This document shows positions 43,914 through 52,409 of a stretch of 64,000 nt of DNA, piece after piece. The stretch comes from Agromyces sp. ISL-38 (GTDB lineage Bacteria; Actinomycetota; Actinomycetes; Actinomycetales; Microbacteriaceae). Where the stretch lies: positions 1-64,000 of the forward strand of contig NZ_JAGGPF010000009.1 in NCBI RefSeq assembly GCF_018613935.1, read 5' to 3'. The notes under the pieces are model-generated. The model was not told where the DNA came from. It saw only the letters and a list, made by a program, of their open reading frames with translations, and searched no databases. A program made the position numbers and the translations under genes. How positions within the stretch are numbered: position 1 is the stretch's first letter; the number at the start of each line of letters is the position of its first letter.

Positions 43914-45319
43914 GTCAGAACCTCCCGGGTTCGTCGGATGCTGCGCGGCAGCTCATCCCGCTCGGTGACGGGAATCGCCACCGGGTGGGTCAGGTAGTTG
44001 TCGGAGGTCGGCAGGTTCGCGAGGAAGAAGGCGAAGAGCGCCGCCACCGAGGGAATCGTGATCACCGGGAAGTCGAGTTGCAGCGCGACGAGCGTGAACC
44101 CGATGAATCCGGCACCGATGAAGCCGTGGCGGGCTTCCGATCGTCGGAGCCCCCGATAGGAGAGCACGAGGCCGTAGATGAGCACGGCGCAGAAGAACAG
44201 GCCCACGATGATGCCGCCCCGGTACACGGAGAGGAGCGGCGCGTTCGCCACGTGGTTCACCGCCATGCCCACGGATCCGTCGCGGAACTCGATGCGGCCC
44301 CAGCCGAGCCCGAACAACCAGTTGCCGTCCATGTGCTTGGGGTAGTCGCGGAGGGCGTCGGCGCGCGCCGAGGAACCCACGTCGTTCGACCCGAAGGAGC
44401 CGAGGATGCGCTCCTGGATCGCCGGGATCGCGAGCAGTACTGCACCGACGATCGCGGCGAAGCCCACCATGCGCAGCTTGCCGCCGAAGCGCATGTTCTG
44501 CACGGCCAGGAAGATGAGGAACGCGACGCCGATCGAGAGCAGTGCCGACCTGCTCAGCGTGAGCGTCATCGCGAGCAGCACGATGCCCGTGAACACGACC
44601 TGCCAGAGCCCGCGGAACAGCGCGAGGGCGAGCAACACGCCGACAAAGAGGAACAGCCCGCCGGCGTTCGGGTCGACGTAGGTGCCGGTCAGCCGCACCG
44701 TCATCTCGCCCTCGCCGACGACGTAGCGCAGGTTGGTGCCGCCGGCTGTGCCGTACCCGAGGAACGAGAGCAGGGAGAGCATGTTCCCGGCACGATCGAA
44801 CAACAGCATCGCCAGTGCGAACAGGCTCGCGCCGACCGCCCCGAAGACGTACCAGCGGCCGACGAGGTCGAGCCGGTCGGGCTGGAGCCGGAGCAGTGCG
44901 AAGAGGGTCGAGGTGGCGATGAGCCACTTGGAGAACTCGGTGAGGTCGTAGCTCGTCGAGAACGTCACTGCGAGCGAGAGTACGGAGGTCACGACGAGCC
45001 CGAGCACCCACCACTCCATGCTCGTGAACGGGCGAGAGTGGCCCGACGGGAGCTGGAGCACCGCGGTCGCCCCGATGCTCACGCCGAGCAGCAGCACGAG
45101 CGGGAGCGGCGACGACGGCAGCACCCCGAACGGCACCGAGGCCAGGCTGAAGGCGTAGGCGCAATAGATCCACAGCGGCCGGCGGAGCGCGACCCAGATG
45201 CCGAGCGGGAACCCCATCGCGAGCAGCGCGATGATGCGGGGCCCGGGCGCGGCATCGCTCGCGAGGAACGCCGCGACAAGCGGTGTCATCGCGGCGAAGA
45301 TCCAGACGACGATTCTCAT
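43910..45319 (-). CDS. O-antigen polymerase/ligase family membrane protein (Wzy-like, locus B)
   Basis: 469 aa, about 11-12 membrane helices. Ligase-type region TLSRSALLSIGVAFLI and a large outer loop with GTYVDPNAGGLFLF, FGLGWGRIEF. Expected polymerase of the second glycan. ATG 45319 overlaps the GT4 stop (ATGA), so an upstream in-frame extension is not used. Confidence 0.88.
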   Translation of the reverse strand: MRIVVWIFAAMTPLVAAFLASDAAPGPRIIALLAMGFPLGIWVALRRPLWIYCAYAFSLASVPFGVLPSSPLPLVLLLGVSIGATAVLQLPSGHSRPFTSMEWWVLGLVVTSVLSLAVTFSTSYDLTEFSKWLIATSTLFALLRLQPDRLDLVGRWYVFGAVGASLFALAMLLFDRAGNMLSLLSFLGYGTAGGTNLRYVVGEGEMTVRLTGTYVDPNAGGLFLFVGVLLALALFRGLWQVVFTGIVLLAMTLTLSRSALLSIGVAFLIFLAVQNMRFGGKLRMVGFAAIVGAVLLAIPAIQERILGSFGSNDVGSSARADALRDYPKHMDGNWLFGLGWGRIEFRDGSVGMAVNHVANAPLLSVYRGGIIVGLFFCAVLIYGLVLSYRGLRRSEARHGFIGAGFIGFTLVALQLDFPVITIPSVAALFAFFLANLPTSDNYLTHPVAIPVTERDELPRSIRRTREVLT

Positions 45320-46422
45320 GGGGCCAGCCATTCGCCCACGCGTGCGTGCGGCATCTGCCGCTGCCATCGGTCCTGGTTCAGGTCGTAGAGCCGGTCACCT
45401 TCCGCCGCCGCGGCGGCGCGATCGACCAGGAAACGCCGGCACTGCTCCACGAAGGCCTCGCGGCCGTCGTTCGTGCCGATGCCGAAGACCGGCGCATGCG
45501 AGCCCAGGGCGGCGGTCGTTCCGACCACCGGAAGACCGCGGCTCGCCGCCTCGAGGAGCTTCACGCGCACGCCGCCACCCGTGAGCACGGGCGCGAGCAA
45601 CGCGCGACAGGAGTTGAGCACCACCTCCAGGTCGTCGGCGAAGCCGAGATCCGTCATCCCGTCGGGCAAGGCCTTCGGCGTGGAGCCGGGCGCCCGCTTG
45701 CCGACGACGACGAGCTCGGCCCCGGGGATCCCGCGCGCGATGTCGGGCCACCACTGCACCAGCTGCTCGAAGGCCTCGTGGTTCGGCGGCCATGTGCGAT
45801 CGCCGAGGAAGACGAGCCGGGGGTCGGATGCCGCGATCGGCGCCTTTCGCGCCGGCGGCAGGGTGATGTCGAGCCAGTGCACCCGGCCGACGCCGCCGCG
45901 CCGGTAGAAGTCGACTTCCTCCCGGTCGTACGTGCCAACGGATCGGGCCGATCGCGCGGTGCGCAACTCGTCGGCGACGATGCGTGGCGCCTCGATGCGC
46001 CCACCGAGTCCGCGGTTCGCCCGCCACACGATCGATTCGGAGTTCACGGTGTTGAGCGCGAGCGGCGTCACCCCTCGGTGGCGCGTTCGGAGGAACGACT
46101 CGACCATGTAGTTGTGCTCGGCCACGAAGAGGTCGGGCTGCCGGCGGTCGATCTCCGCGCGCAACGCCGCGACGTCGAATCGCGAATGCACGACGCTCCG
46201 CCGGTGGCGCAGGCTCCGCAGCATGAGCTTCGGCAGCGACACCGGCGGCTTCGGCACACGTGTCACCGTCGAATCCGGCGACGGCTCCCCTGCACGCGAG
46301 AGGCAGATCGAGTCGACCGAGAGCGAGGCGCGGGCGAGGTCCATCACGAGGCGGGCGAGCGCGATGTCGCCGCCGTGGTCGATCGTCGGGTCCTTCGCGA
46401 GCAGGAAGGTCGCAACTCTCAT
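45316..46422 (-). CDS. Glycosyltransferase family 4-like
   Basis: 368 aa. Starts MRVATFLLAKDPTIDHGGDI; acceptor side LFVAEHNYMVES and NTVNSESIVWRA; donor side VFLGDRTWPPNHEAFEQL, LAPVLTGGGVRVKLLEAAS and GLPVVGT. This GGG-x-KLLEA form is common in GT4 enzymes of sugar-chain elongation. Coupled by 4-bp overlaps to flippase and polymerase. Confidence 0.88.
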   Translation of the reverse strand: MRVATFLLAKDPTIDHGGDIALARLVMDLARASLSVDSICLSRAGEPSPDSTVTRVPKPPVSLPKLMLRSLRHRRSVVHSRFDVAALRAEIDRRQPDLFVAEHNYMVESFLRTRHRGVTPLALNTVNSESIVWRANRGLGGRIEAPRIVADELRTARSARSVGTYDREEVDFYRRGGVGRVHWLDITLPPARKAPIAASDPRLVFLGDRTWPPNHEAFEQLVQWWPDIARGIPGAELVVVGKRAPGSTPKALPDGMTDLGFADDLEVVLNSCRALLAPVLTGGGVRVKLLEAASRGLPVVGTTAALGSHAPVFGIGTNDGREAFVEQCRRFLVDRAAAAAEGDRLYDLNQDRWQRQMPHARVGEWLAP

Positions 46423-47648
46423 CGCGGCCACCCTTCGACGATCGGCGGCAGGAGGCGCACCGGCTGCTCGGTCTTCTCCGGCGACGTGAGGCTCAGCTCT
46501 GGAGACCACGAGTAGACGACTCGGGAGTACCAGATGACGAGCACGAGCTCCGCGACGATGCTCGCGAACGCCGCACCGAGTGCGCCGAGCCCGGCGAAGG
46601 CGAGGAGCGTCAGCAGCCCGAGCTTCACCGCTCCGGCGATCCAGCCGGCGGCGACACGATGGCCGTCGCGGTGCTGTACGTAGAGGATCGTCGTGAGCAC
46701 GAGGGAGGTCGAGCGGAGCACGACGAAGAAGCTCATGGCCACGAGGACCGCTCCGACGTTCTCCTCGTTTCCGAGTGCCATCGCCACGAGCCCGACGACC
46801 AGCACGGCGCCCCCGAGGAGCACCGAGATCACGACCGTGACGGCGGGCTTCGGACCCACGCCGGGGTTGCCGCCGGCGCTGCGGAGTCGCTCATGGTAGG
46901 TGTGCACGAACATCTGCGCGAACGCGGATGCCGCGAGCGCGACCACCGACACGAGCGAGTACGCTCCGGCGACTTCATCGTTCGTGAGGATGCCGAGCAG
47001 CAACACGTCACCCTGCAGGTAGAGGGCGAGCGCCATGGCGTCGAACCAGAGCAACAGCATCTCGCGCAACGATCCGGGCACCGCCGCACGGCTGCCCCGT
47101 CCCTGCAGGATCGCCATGACGAGCACGACGACATAGGGAATGCTGTACAGCGCCACCGTCATCTCGAGCCGCGGGTCGGGCACGGTGAAGAGGTAGGCGG
47201 CGGCGATCGCGACGGATGCCGCCTGCCGGATCGCGTCGTACCGCATGACGACGTTCGGATGCCCGTCGCGAAGGAAGGAGCTCTTCACGCTGTTGAAGAG
47301 GATCTCGCCGCCCGCCACGATGAAGGCGAAGCCGACGATGAAGCTCGGCAGGAACAGCGCGCACCCCACGATGAGCAGTGCCGCGCCCACCCAGACGCGG
47401 GTGGCACGTTCGGACCTGAACGTCTCGTCGCTCACGCGCAGCGAGCGTACGAGGAAGATGTTGTCGAGGGGGGCGGCGATGATGGCCGAGATCGCGTAGG
47501 CGATTGCGTAGGCACCGTAGTCGCCGAGACCGAGCGAGAAGATGAGGAGCGCGGTCCACAGCAGCCCCATGACCCGCCCGCCGAGCACCCAGCCCGAGGC
47601 GACGCCCGCCTTGATGAGGTTCGGGCTGAAGAGTCGGCTGAGGATCAT
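46419..47648 (-). CDS. Polysaccharide flippase (Wzx-like, locus B)
   Basis: 409 aa with about 12 hydrophobic segments and a soluble tail. MOP-superfamily look (GLGDYGAYAIAYAISAI, NDEVAGAYSLVSVVALAASAF). Second flippase of the window and only distantly like the locus A one, so the two lines export different units. Overlaps with both neighbours by ATGA. Confidence 0.87.
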   Translation of the reverse strand: MILSRLFSPNLIKAGVASGWVLGGRVMGLLWTALLIFSLGLGDYGAYAIAYAISAIIAAPLDNIFLVRSLRVSDETFRSERATRVWVGAALLIVGCALFLPSFIVGFAFIVAGGEILFNSVKSSFLRDGHPNVVMRYDAIRQAASVAIAAAYLFTVPDPRLEMTVALYSIPYVVVLVMAILQGRGSRAAVPGSLREMLLLWFDAMALALYLQGDVLLLGILTNDEVAGAYSLVSVVALAASAFAQMFVHTYHERLRSAGGNPGVGPKPAVTVVISVLLGGAVLVVGLVAMALGNEENVGAVLVAMSFFVVLRSTSLVLTTILYVQHRDGHRVAAGWIAGAVKLGLLTLLAFAGLGALGAAFASIVAELVLVIWYSRVVYSWSPELSLTSPEKTEQPVRLLPPIVEGWPR

Positions 47649-48724
47649 CCTGCCCTCCAGATCTCGAGATAGTCGTCGATGACGCGTTCCGCCGCGTGAT
47701 CCGTGCGGAGACGATCAGCCTCGGCCTGCAGCTCGACGAGGCGACCTGGATCGTTGAGGAGCTCGTTCGCCGCGGCCGCGAGCTCTGCCGCGCCGCCGTC
47801 GACGACCACCGCACCGCCGTCCTCCGCGAGCTCGCGGAGGGCACCATGTCCGCGGCACAGCACGGGGGTGCTGTACGCCATCGCGCGACTGACGGTGCTC
47901 GCCGCCGGGAAGGCCTCGCGACCGTAGATGTGGCGCGGGTTGTAGGGCACGAGCAGCAGCCTGATGGAGTTGAAGAAGGCGTCCTCGTCGTCGTCGAGCA
48001 CTTCGCCGAGGATCTCGACACCGTCGAGCGGCGGCAACTCCTCGGTGCCGCGCCCTGCGATGCGGATCGTGATCTTCGGATCGAGGTGCTCACGCAGGTC
48101 GGCGAGCACGTCGAATCCCTTGCCCCGGTAGACGTAGCCGAACAGGCCGATCGCCATCGGCCGATCGGTGACGGGGTCGAGATCGGGCCGCTTCGGCACG
48201 AACAGCGACGACGACGCGATCGTCGACCCCTTCATCACCACGGCGAGCTCGCGTGCGCCGGTGCGACTGAGCGCGACGAGGGTGCGTCCCCGGTTCACCT
48301 TCGTCTCGAGCCGGGCCAGCGGCCGGCGGAACGTGTAGTGGATCCCGTGCCCGAGGATCCTGATGCGTGCGGCGATGCGCGTGCGGAACGGCCACCACAC
48401 CGTGAGGGGCGGATCGTGCACCGTCGACGTGACCTGCACGCCGCGAAGCCCGAGGGGACCCCAGAACGGCAGCAGCGCCCCGCCGCTCTGTTCCGTGTGC
48501 ACGATCGTGTGCCGATCGGAGTCGCGCACGATCCTGCGCACCTCCCGGCACTGGCCCAGAAGTTGCCGGAGGGTCGCCCATCCCGGCCCGCGGTGCCGGA
48601 ACTCGACGGTCTCGCCGAAATGCGGCCGCACTGCGTCGATGAACTCGTCGGCATAGTCGCCGACACCGCTCTCCCCTGCCTTGGGAGCGATGTAGACGAG
48701 TCGAGCCTGGCTGAGATCGATCAC
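47645..48724 (-). CDS. Glycosyltransferase family 4-like
   Basis: 359 aa. GT-B: YIAPKAGESGVGDYADEF, acceptor side VTSTVHDPPLTVWWPF, donor side GLFGYVYRGKGFDVLADL and REAFPAASTVSRAMAYSTPVL. GTG start lies 1 bp after the acyltransferase stop, so translation is coupled. Specificity unknown. Confidence 0.86.
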   Translation of the reverse strand: MIDLSQARLVYIAPKAGESGVGDYADEFIDAVRPHFGETVEFRHRGPGWATLRQLLGQCREVRRIVRDSDRHTIVHTEQSGGALLPFWGPLGLRGVQVTSTVHDPPLTVWWPFRTRIAARIRILGHGIHYTFRRPLARLETKVNRGRTLVALSRTGARELAVVMKGSTIASSSLFVPKRPDLDPVTDRPMAIGLFGYVYRGKGFDVLADLREHLDPKITIRIAGRGTEELPPLDGVEILGEVLDDDEDAFFNSIRLLLVPYNPRHIYGREAFPAASTVSRAMAYSTPVLCRGHGALRELAEDGGAVVVDGGAAELAAAANELLNDPGRLVELQAEADRLRTDHAAERVIDDYLEIWRAG

Positions 48725-48725
48725 G

Positions 48726-49322
48726 TCAGAAGAACGGGGGCTTGTAGGTCGGGCGGTAGGCGAGGGCCGATTCGCGCTGCCCGCGCACCTTCGCCGGGAC
48801 GCCGGCGACGATGTCCATCTCGGCGACGTCGTCGCGCACGAGCGACGTCGCACCGACGACGGCGCCCCGCCCGATGGTCACATCGGGCAGCACGGTCGCA
48901 CGGCTCGCGATCCACGCATGGTCGCCGACGACGATGGGCAGCAGCGTGTACTCGAAGGTGTCGGAGTCGGGGAAGTGGGTCCCGGTGATGAAGTGCACAT
49001 CGCTCGCGATCACGACGCTGTTGCCGATCGTGAGGCCGCCGCGGGCGTCGAGCAGGCAGCGGAAGCTGATCACCGTGGCTTCGCCGATGCGGAGCTTGTC
49101 GATGCCGAGCACCGTCGTCCCCCGGAAGACCGAGGTGTCCTTGCCGATCTCGGCACCCCACAGGCGCAGCACGCCGAGGCGCAGCCAGTGTCCCGGCATG
49201 TAGGTGATGAAGAAGTTGTAGAACACGACGCCCAATCGGTCCCAGACTCGTTTCACGATCGATGCCCCTTTCGCTGTTTCGGTGGATGTTGCACGTTCGG
49301 TGGCTGCTGCGAGCTCGGTCAT
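48726..49322 (-). CDS. Left-handed beta-helix acyltransferase (tandem copy a)
   Basis: 198 aa. Contains VFRGTTVLGIDKLRIGEATV, GGLTIGNSVVIASDVHFITG and ATVLPDVTIGRGAVVGATSLV hexapeptide repeats, with a C-terminal VAGVPAKV and RPTYKPPFF tail. Close paralogue of the next gene, with an extra 25-residue N-terminus. Start ATG shares one base with the upstream stop (TGATG). Probable sugar O-acetyltransferase. Confidence 0.88.
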   Translation of the reverse strand: MTELAAATERATSTETAKGASIVKRVWDRLGVVFYNFFITYMPGHWLRLGVLRLWGAEIGKDTSVFRGTTVLGIDKLRIGEATVISFRCLLDARGGLTIGNSVVIASDVHFITGTHFPDSDTFEYTLLPIVVGDHAWIASRATVLPDVTIGRGAVVGATSLVRDDVAEMDIVAGVPAKVRGQRESALAYRPTYKPPFF

Positions 49323-49855
49323 CAGAACAGCTTCGGCCGGTACACGGGTCGGTAGGTGAGAGCCGACGTGCGCACGGCCACCGGCTTCGCCGGAATACCG
49401 GCGGCGATCTGCATCGGCTCGACGGATCGGCGCACGAGCGAGCAGGCGCCCACGACGGCGCCGCGGCCGACGGTGATGCCCTCGAGCACGGTCGCCCTGC
49501 TGGCGATCCACACGTAGTCCTCAATGAGGGTGGGCTCGAGCACGTAGCCGAAATCGTCGGAGTTCGGCAGATGATGGCCGGCGATGAAGTGCACATCGCT
49601 CGCGATCACGACGTTGTCGCCGATCGTGAGGCCACCGCGGCCGTCGAGCAGGCAACGGAATCCGATCACGGATGCCTCGCCGATGCGGATCCCGTCGATG
49701 CCGAGCACCGTCGTTCCGCGGAAGACGGCCGATTCCGCGCCGATCTTCGCACCCCACAGGCGGAGCACGGCCTGCCGCACCCGATGCGACGGGAAGTGCG
49801 TGAAGAAGTGGTTGAAGAGCACGACCCCTGCGTGCTCCCACAGCTTGCGGATCAT
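49322..49855 (-). CDS. Left-handed beta-helix acyltransferase (tandem copy b)
   Basis: 177 aa. Same blocks as copy a (VFRGTTVLGIDGIRIGEASV, VVIASDVHFIAGHHLP, ATVLEGITVGRGAVVGACSLV, RPVYRPKLF). The two differ in the HFxxG region and in loop lengths, so they may modify different positions. ATG overlaps the stop of the pseudokinase gene. Confidence 0.88.
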   Translation of the reverse strand: MIRKLWEHAGVVLFNHFFTHFPSHRVRQAVLRLWGAKIGAESAVFRGTTVLGIDGIRIGEASVIGFRCLLDGRGGLTIGDNVVIASDVHFIAGHHLPNSDDFGYVLEPTLIEDYVWIASRATVLEGITVGRGAVVGACSLVRRSVEPMQIAAGIPAKPVAVRTSALTYRPVYRPKLF

Positions 49856-51252
49856 CCGGATACCCTTTCCCTGCGGCTCGGCCGCGTCGCTCGCATCGAA
49901 TCACCGATGGTGGCGGCGATCTCCTCCATGGCGTCGACACCGATCGAAGGCTGGTCGTTGACGAGGATCCCGACGAGCGTGCCACTCGGCTCGAGCGCGT
50001 CGATCGCCGCCGTCAGGTGTGCTCGACGAAGATGGCCGGCGCGTGCCACGAGCACGGTCGAGCCGACGACGCTCGCGAGCGCTGTCGCGTCGGCGGTCGC
50101 GCTCGCCGAACCACCGTCGATGACCACGTCGTCGAATCGATCGCAGAACGCGTCGAGGATCGCTCGCATGCGGACGGAGCCGAGTACGTCATTGGAGTTC
50201 GGCGGGATGGTCCCGGCGGTCATGACGAAGAGCTCGGGCACCTCGTCCCACGACCTGGCGGCGTCGCGTTGATTCGCCGCTCCGATGAGCACGTCGGTGA
50301 GGCCGGGCGCCGGCGGCATCCCGAGCAGATCGAAGATCTCGGGGCTCCGCAGGTGGGCGTCGACGAGGAGCACGCGGCGTCCGAGTTGCGCGATCGCGAG
50401 CGCGAGGTTCACGGCGGCGGTCGTCGTGCCCTGCTCGCCCCGCGCACCGACCACGAGCACACTGCGGTTGCGCGCCTCGAACCCGAAGAACTGGAGGTTC
50501 GTGCGCAGGCTCCGGAACTGCTTCGCGACGCGGCTGTCATCGTCGAGCGCGATCGTCATGAGGTCGGCCTTGCGGTCGCGGGCGATCGTGCCGATGACTC
50601 GCAGCGACGTGACGGCCTGCACGTCGCGCAGTCCGCGCACCCGTGCATCGAAGCTATGCCGGAGCAGCATCACGCCGAGTCCCATGACGAACCCGACCAT
50701 CCCACCCACCGACACGGATGGTACGAGGTGCGGGTAGGCGGCGGCGACGGGAATGCCGGGGTTCTCGACGACCGTGACCCGCAGCGCACTGCCTTCGGCG
50801 GTCATCTCCGACTCGAGCTGCAGCTCGATCACCTGCACGAGCTCGCGTGCGACCGCACTCGCGATCGCGGGCGCCTCGGTGTTGAATCGGCTCGCGGCGA
50901 CGATCTCGATCAGCAGGCTGTCGGGCACCGGCGTCGCCGTCACCCTCGAGGCGAGCTCCTCGACGCTCGCGTCGAGATCGAGTTCGAGGGCGACGGGGCG
51001 CAGCACCGCCGGCGAGCTCACGACCTCGGCGTAGGACTGCAGGCGCTGGCGCGCGTAGATCGTCAGCGCGAGGCTGTCGAGCGGCGTGTCGGCTTCAGTC
51101 GAGGTGATGAACACGCGAGCGGTCGCCTCGAACCTCGGCGTCGCGAGCAGAGCCGTTGAGAGCCCGCCGAGGAGCCCGAGCCCGGTGAACATGACCAGCA
51201 CGGGCCAGCCACGTCCGAGCACGGCGATCACTCCGCGGAGGGCGAGTCTCAT
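49852..51252 (-). CDS. Wzz/BY-kinase-like protein with degenerate Walker A and no Tyr tail
   Basis: 466 aa. Wzz part: helices about 10-38 and 175-198 flanking an outer domain. Then a cytoplasmic P-loop domain: FRSLRTNLQFFGF, Walker A as GARGEQGTTTAAVNLA, where the position of the essential Lys (GKS/T) is Thr, Walker A' LLVDAHLRSPEI and Walker B-like DVVIDGG. The C-terminus lacks a tyrosine cluster. It should not bind or transfer phosphate normally. Likely a structural or regulatory partner of the intact kinase at 52410-53771. Coupled to neighbours by ATGA overlaps. Confidence 0.88.
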   Translation of the reverse strand: MRLALRGVIAVLGRGWPVLVMFTGLGLLGGLSTALLATPRFEATARVFITSTEADTPLDSLALTIYARQRLQSYAEVVSSPAVLRPVALELDLDASVEELASRVTATPVPDSLLIEIVAASRFNTEAPAIASAVARELVQVIELQLESEMTAEGSALRVTVVENPGIPVAAAYPHLVPSVSVGGMVGFVMGLGVMLLRHSFDARVRGLRDVQAVTSLRVIGTIARDRKADLMTIALDDDSRVAKQFRSLRTNLQFFGFEARNRSVLVVGARGEQGTTTAAVNLALAIAQLGRRVLLVDAHLRSPEIFDLLGMPPAPGLTDVLIGAANQRDAARSWDEVPELFVMTAGTIPPNSNDVLGSVRMRAILDAFCDRFDDVVIDGGSASATADATALASVVGSTVLVARAGHLRRAHLTAAIDALEPSGTLVGILVNDQPSIGVDAMEEIAATIGDSMRATRPSRRERVSG

Positions 51253-52376
51253 TGCATCACCATCGGTGCCCTGGGTGCCATCGGTGCCATCGCGGCGATC
51301 GCGTCGCGGAGCGCCTCATGGAATCGCGCCTCGGAGAACCGGTCGGTCGCCGCGAGGATCGACTCGCGGTGCCAGTCCGTCACCTCGATGCGATCGAGGG
51401 CGTCGCGAATCGCGCCCGGCGTGGGCTCATCGAAGAAGACACCGGTCGTGCCCTCGATGACCGTGTCGAGGAATCCGCCCCACCGCAGCACGGCGCTCGG
51501 CTTGCCGAATGCCGCGCCCTCGATGGGCGTGAGCCCGAAGTCCTCGTAGCTCGCGGCGACGATCGCACGGCAGCGGCGGTAGAGCCAGTGCAGCTGCCCG
51601 TCGGTCAAGTCTTTGAGCATCGTGACGTTGCGCGGCAGCCGGTGCGCGAGTCGTGCTTCTTCGGGGCCGGAGCCGACGATCACGAGGCGACGCTCGGGTG
51701 TCTCGGACACGGCCTCGATGATCCGATCGACGTTCTTGTACGGCAGCAGTCGCGAGATGCACAGGTAGAAGTCCTCGCCGACCCCGAGCACGGGCTCTTC
51801 GGGCTGCGTCGTGTCGATCGAGTGCGGCGCGGAGAGCACCGACGCAGTGATTCCGTACGCATTGAGGATCCGGTCCTGCACCGCCGACGAGATCGCCAGG
51901 TAGCGAGCAGCGGATGCCGCGGCCCGACGGTCCCAGGCGCGAAGCGCCGGCCCCGCCGTCGCGATGATCGCACGCTTCACTCCGCCACGATCGCCGAGGT
52001 AGACGTCGCTCTGGTAGAGCCAGCGAGCGGGTGAGTAGCAGTACACGAGCTTCTGCCCGTTGGTACGGAAGCCGTGCGCCCAGCCGCTGCTGCTCGTGAG
52101 CACGATGTCGGCATCGATCGTGATGGAGTTCGACACGAACGGCAGCGCGAGCAGTGCGCCGCGGTGATTACGCCGGAGGGGGCCCACTGCATTCAGCGCG
52201 GACGGCCGAACGTCGAGTGACGCGAACTCGGGGAACGTGCCGGCTGGCTCATAGAGCGTGGTGTAGATCGGCGCGTCGGGGAAGGCCCGCGCCATCGCGA
52301 GCACCACCTTCTCGGCGCCACCTCGTTGCGTGAGGTAGTCGTGAGCGATCGCCACTCGGGTGCGGCTCTCTGGCAT
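51249..52376 (-). CDS. Glycosyltransferase family 4
   Basis: 375 aa. HDYLTQRGGAEKVVLAMA, YCYSPARWLYQSDVYLGD, donor side CISRLLPYKNVDRIIEAV, VIVGSGPEEARLA, SYEDFGLTPIEGAAFGKP (EDFGLTPIE is the E-x7-E motif). Same subgroup as the locus A enzyme at 16301. C-terminal MAPMAPRAPM arises from a short GGTGCCATC repeat. 33 bp after the kinase stop; a TACCCCCCA box sits in that gap. Confidence 0.92.
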   Translation of the reverse strand: MPESRTRVAIAHDYLTQRGGAEKVVLAMARAFPDAPIYTTLYEPAGTFPEFASLDVRPSALNAVGPLRRNHRGALLALPFVSNSITIDADIVLTSSSGWAHGFRTNGQKLVYCYSPARWLYQSDVYLGDRGGVKRAIIATAGPALRAWDRRAAASAARYLAISSAVQDRILNAYGITASVLSAPHSIDTTQPEEPVLGVGEDFYLCISRLLPYKNVDRIIEAVSETPERRLVIVGSGPEEARLAHRLPRNVTMLKDLTDGQLHWLYRRCRAIVAASYEDFGLTPIEGAAFGKPSAVLRWGGFLDTVIEGTTGVFFDEPTPGAIRDALDRIEVTDWHRESILAATDRFSEARFHEALRDAIAAMAPMAPRAPMVMQ

Positions 52377-52409
52377 TTCGGTCTCCCATACGTACCCCCC
52401 ATTTGTGAC

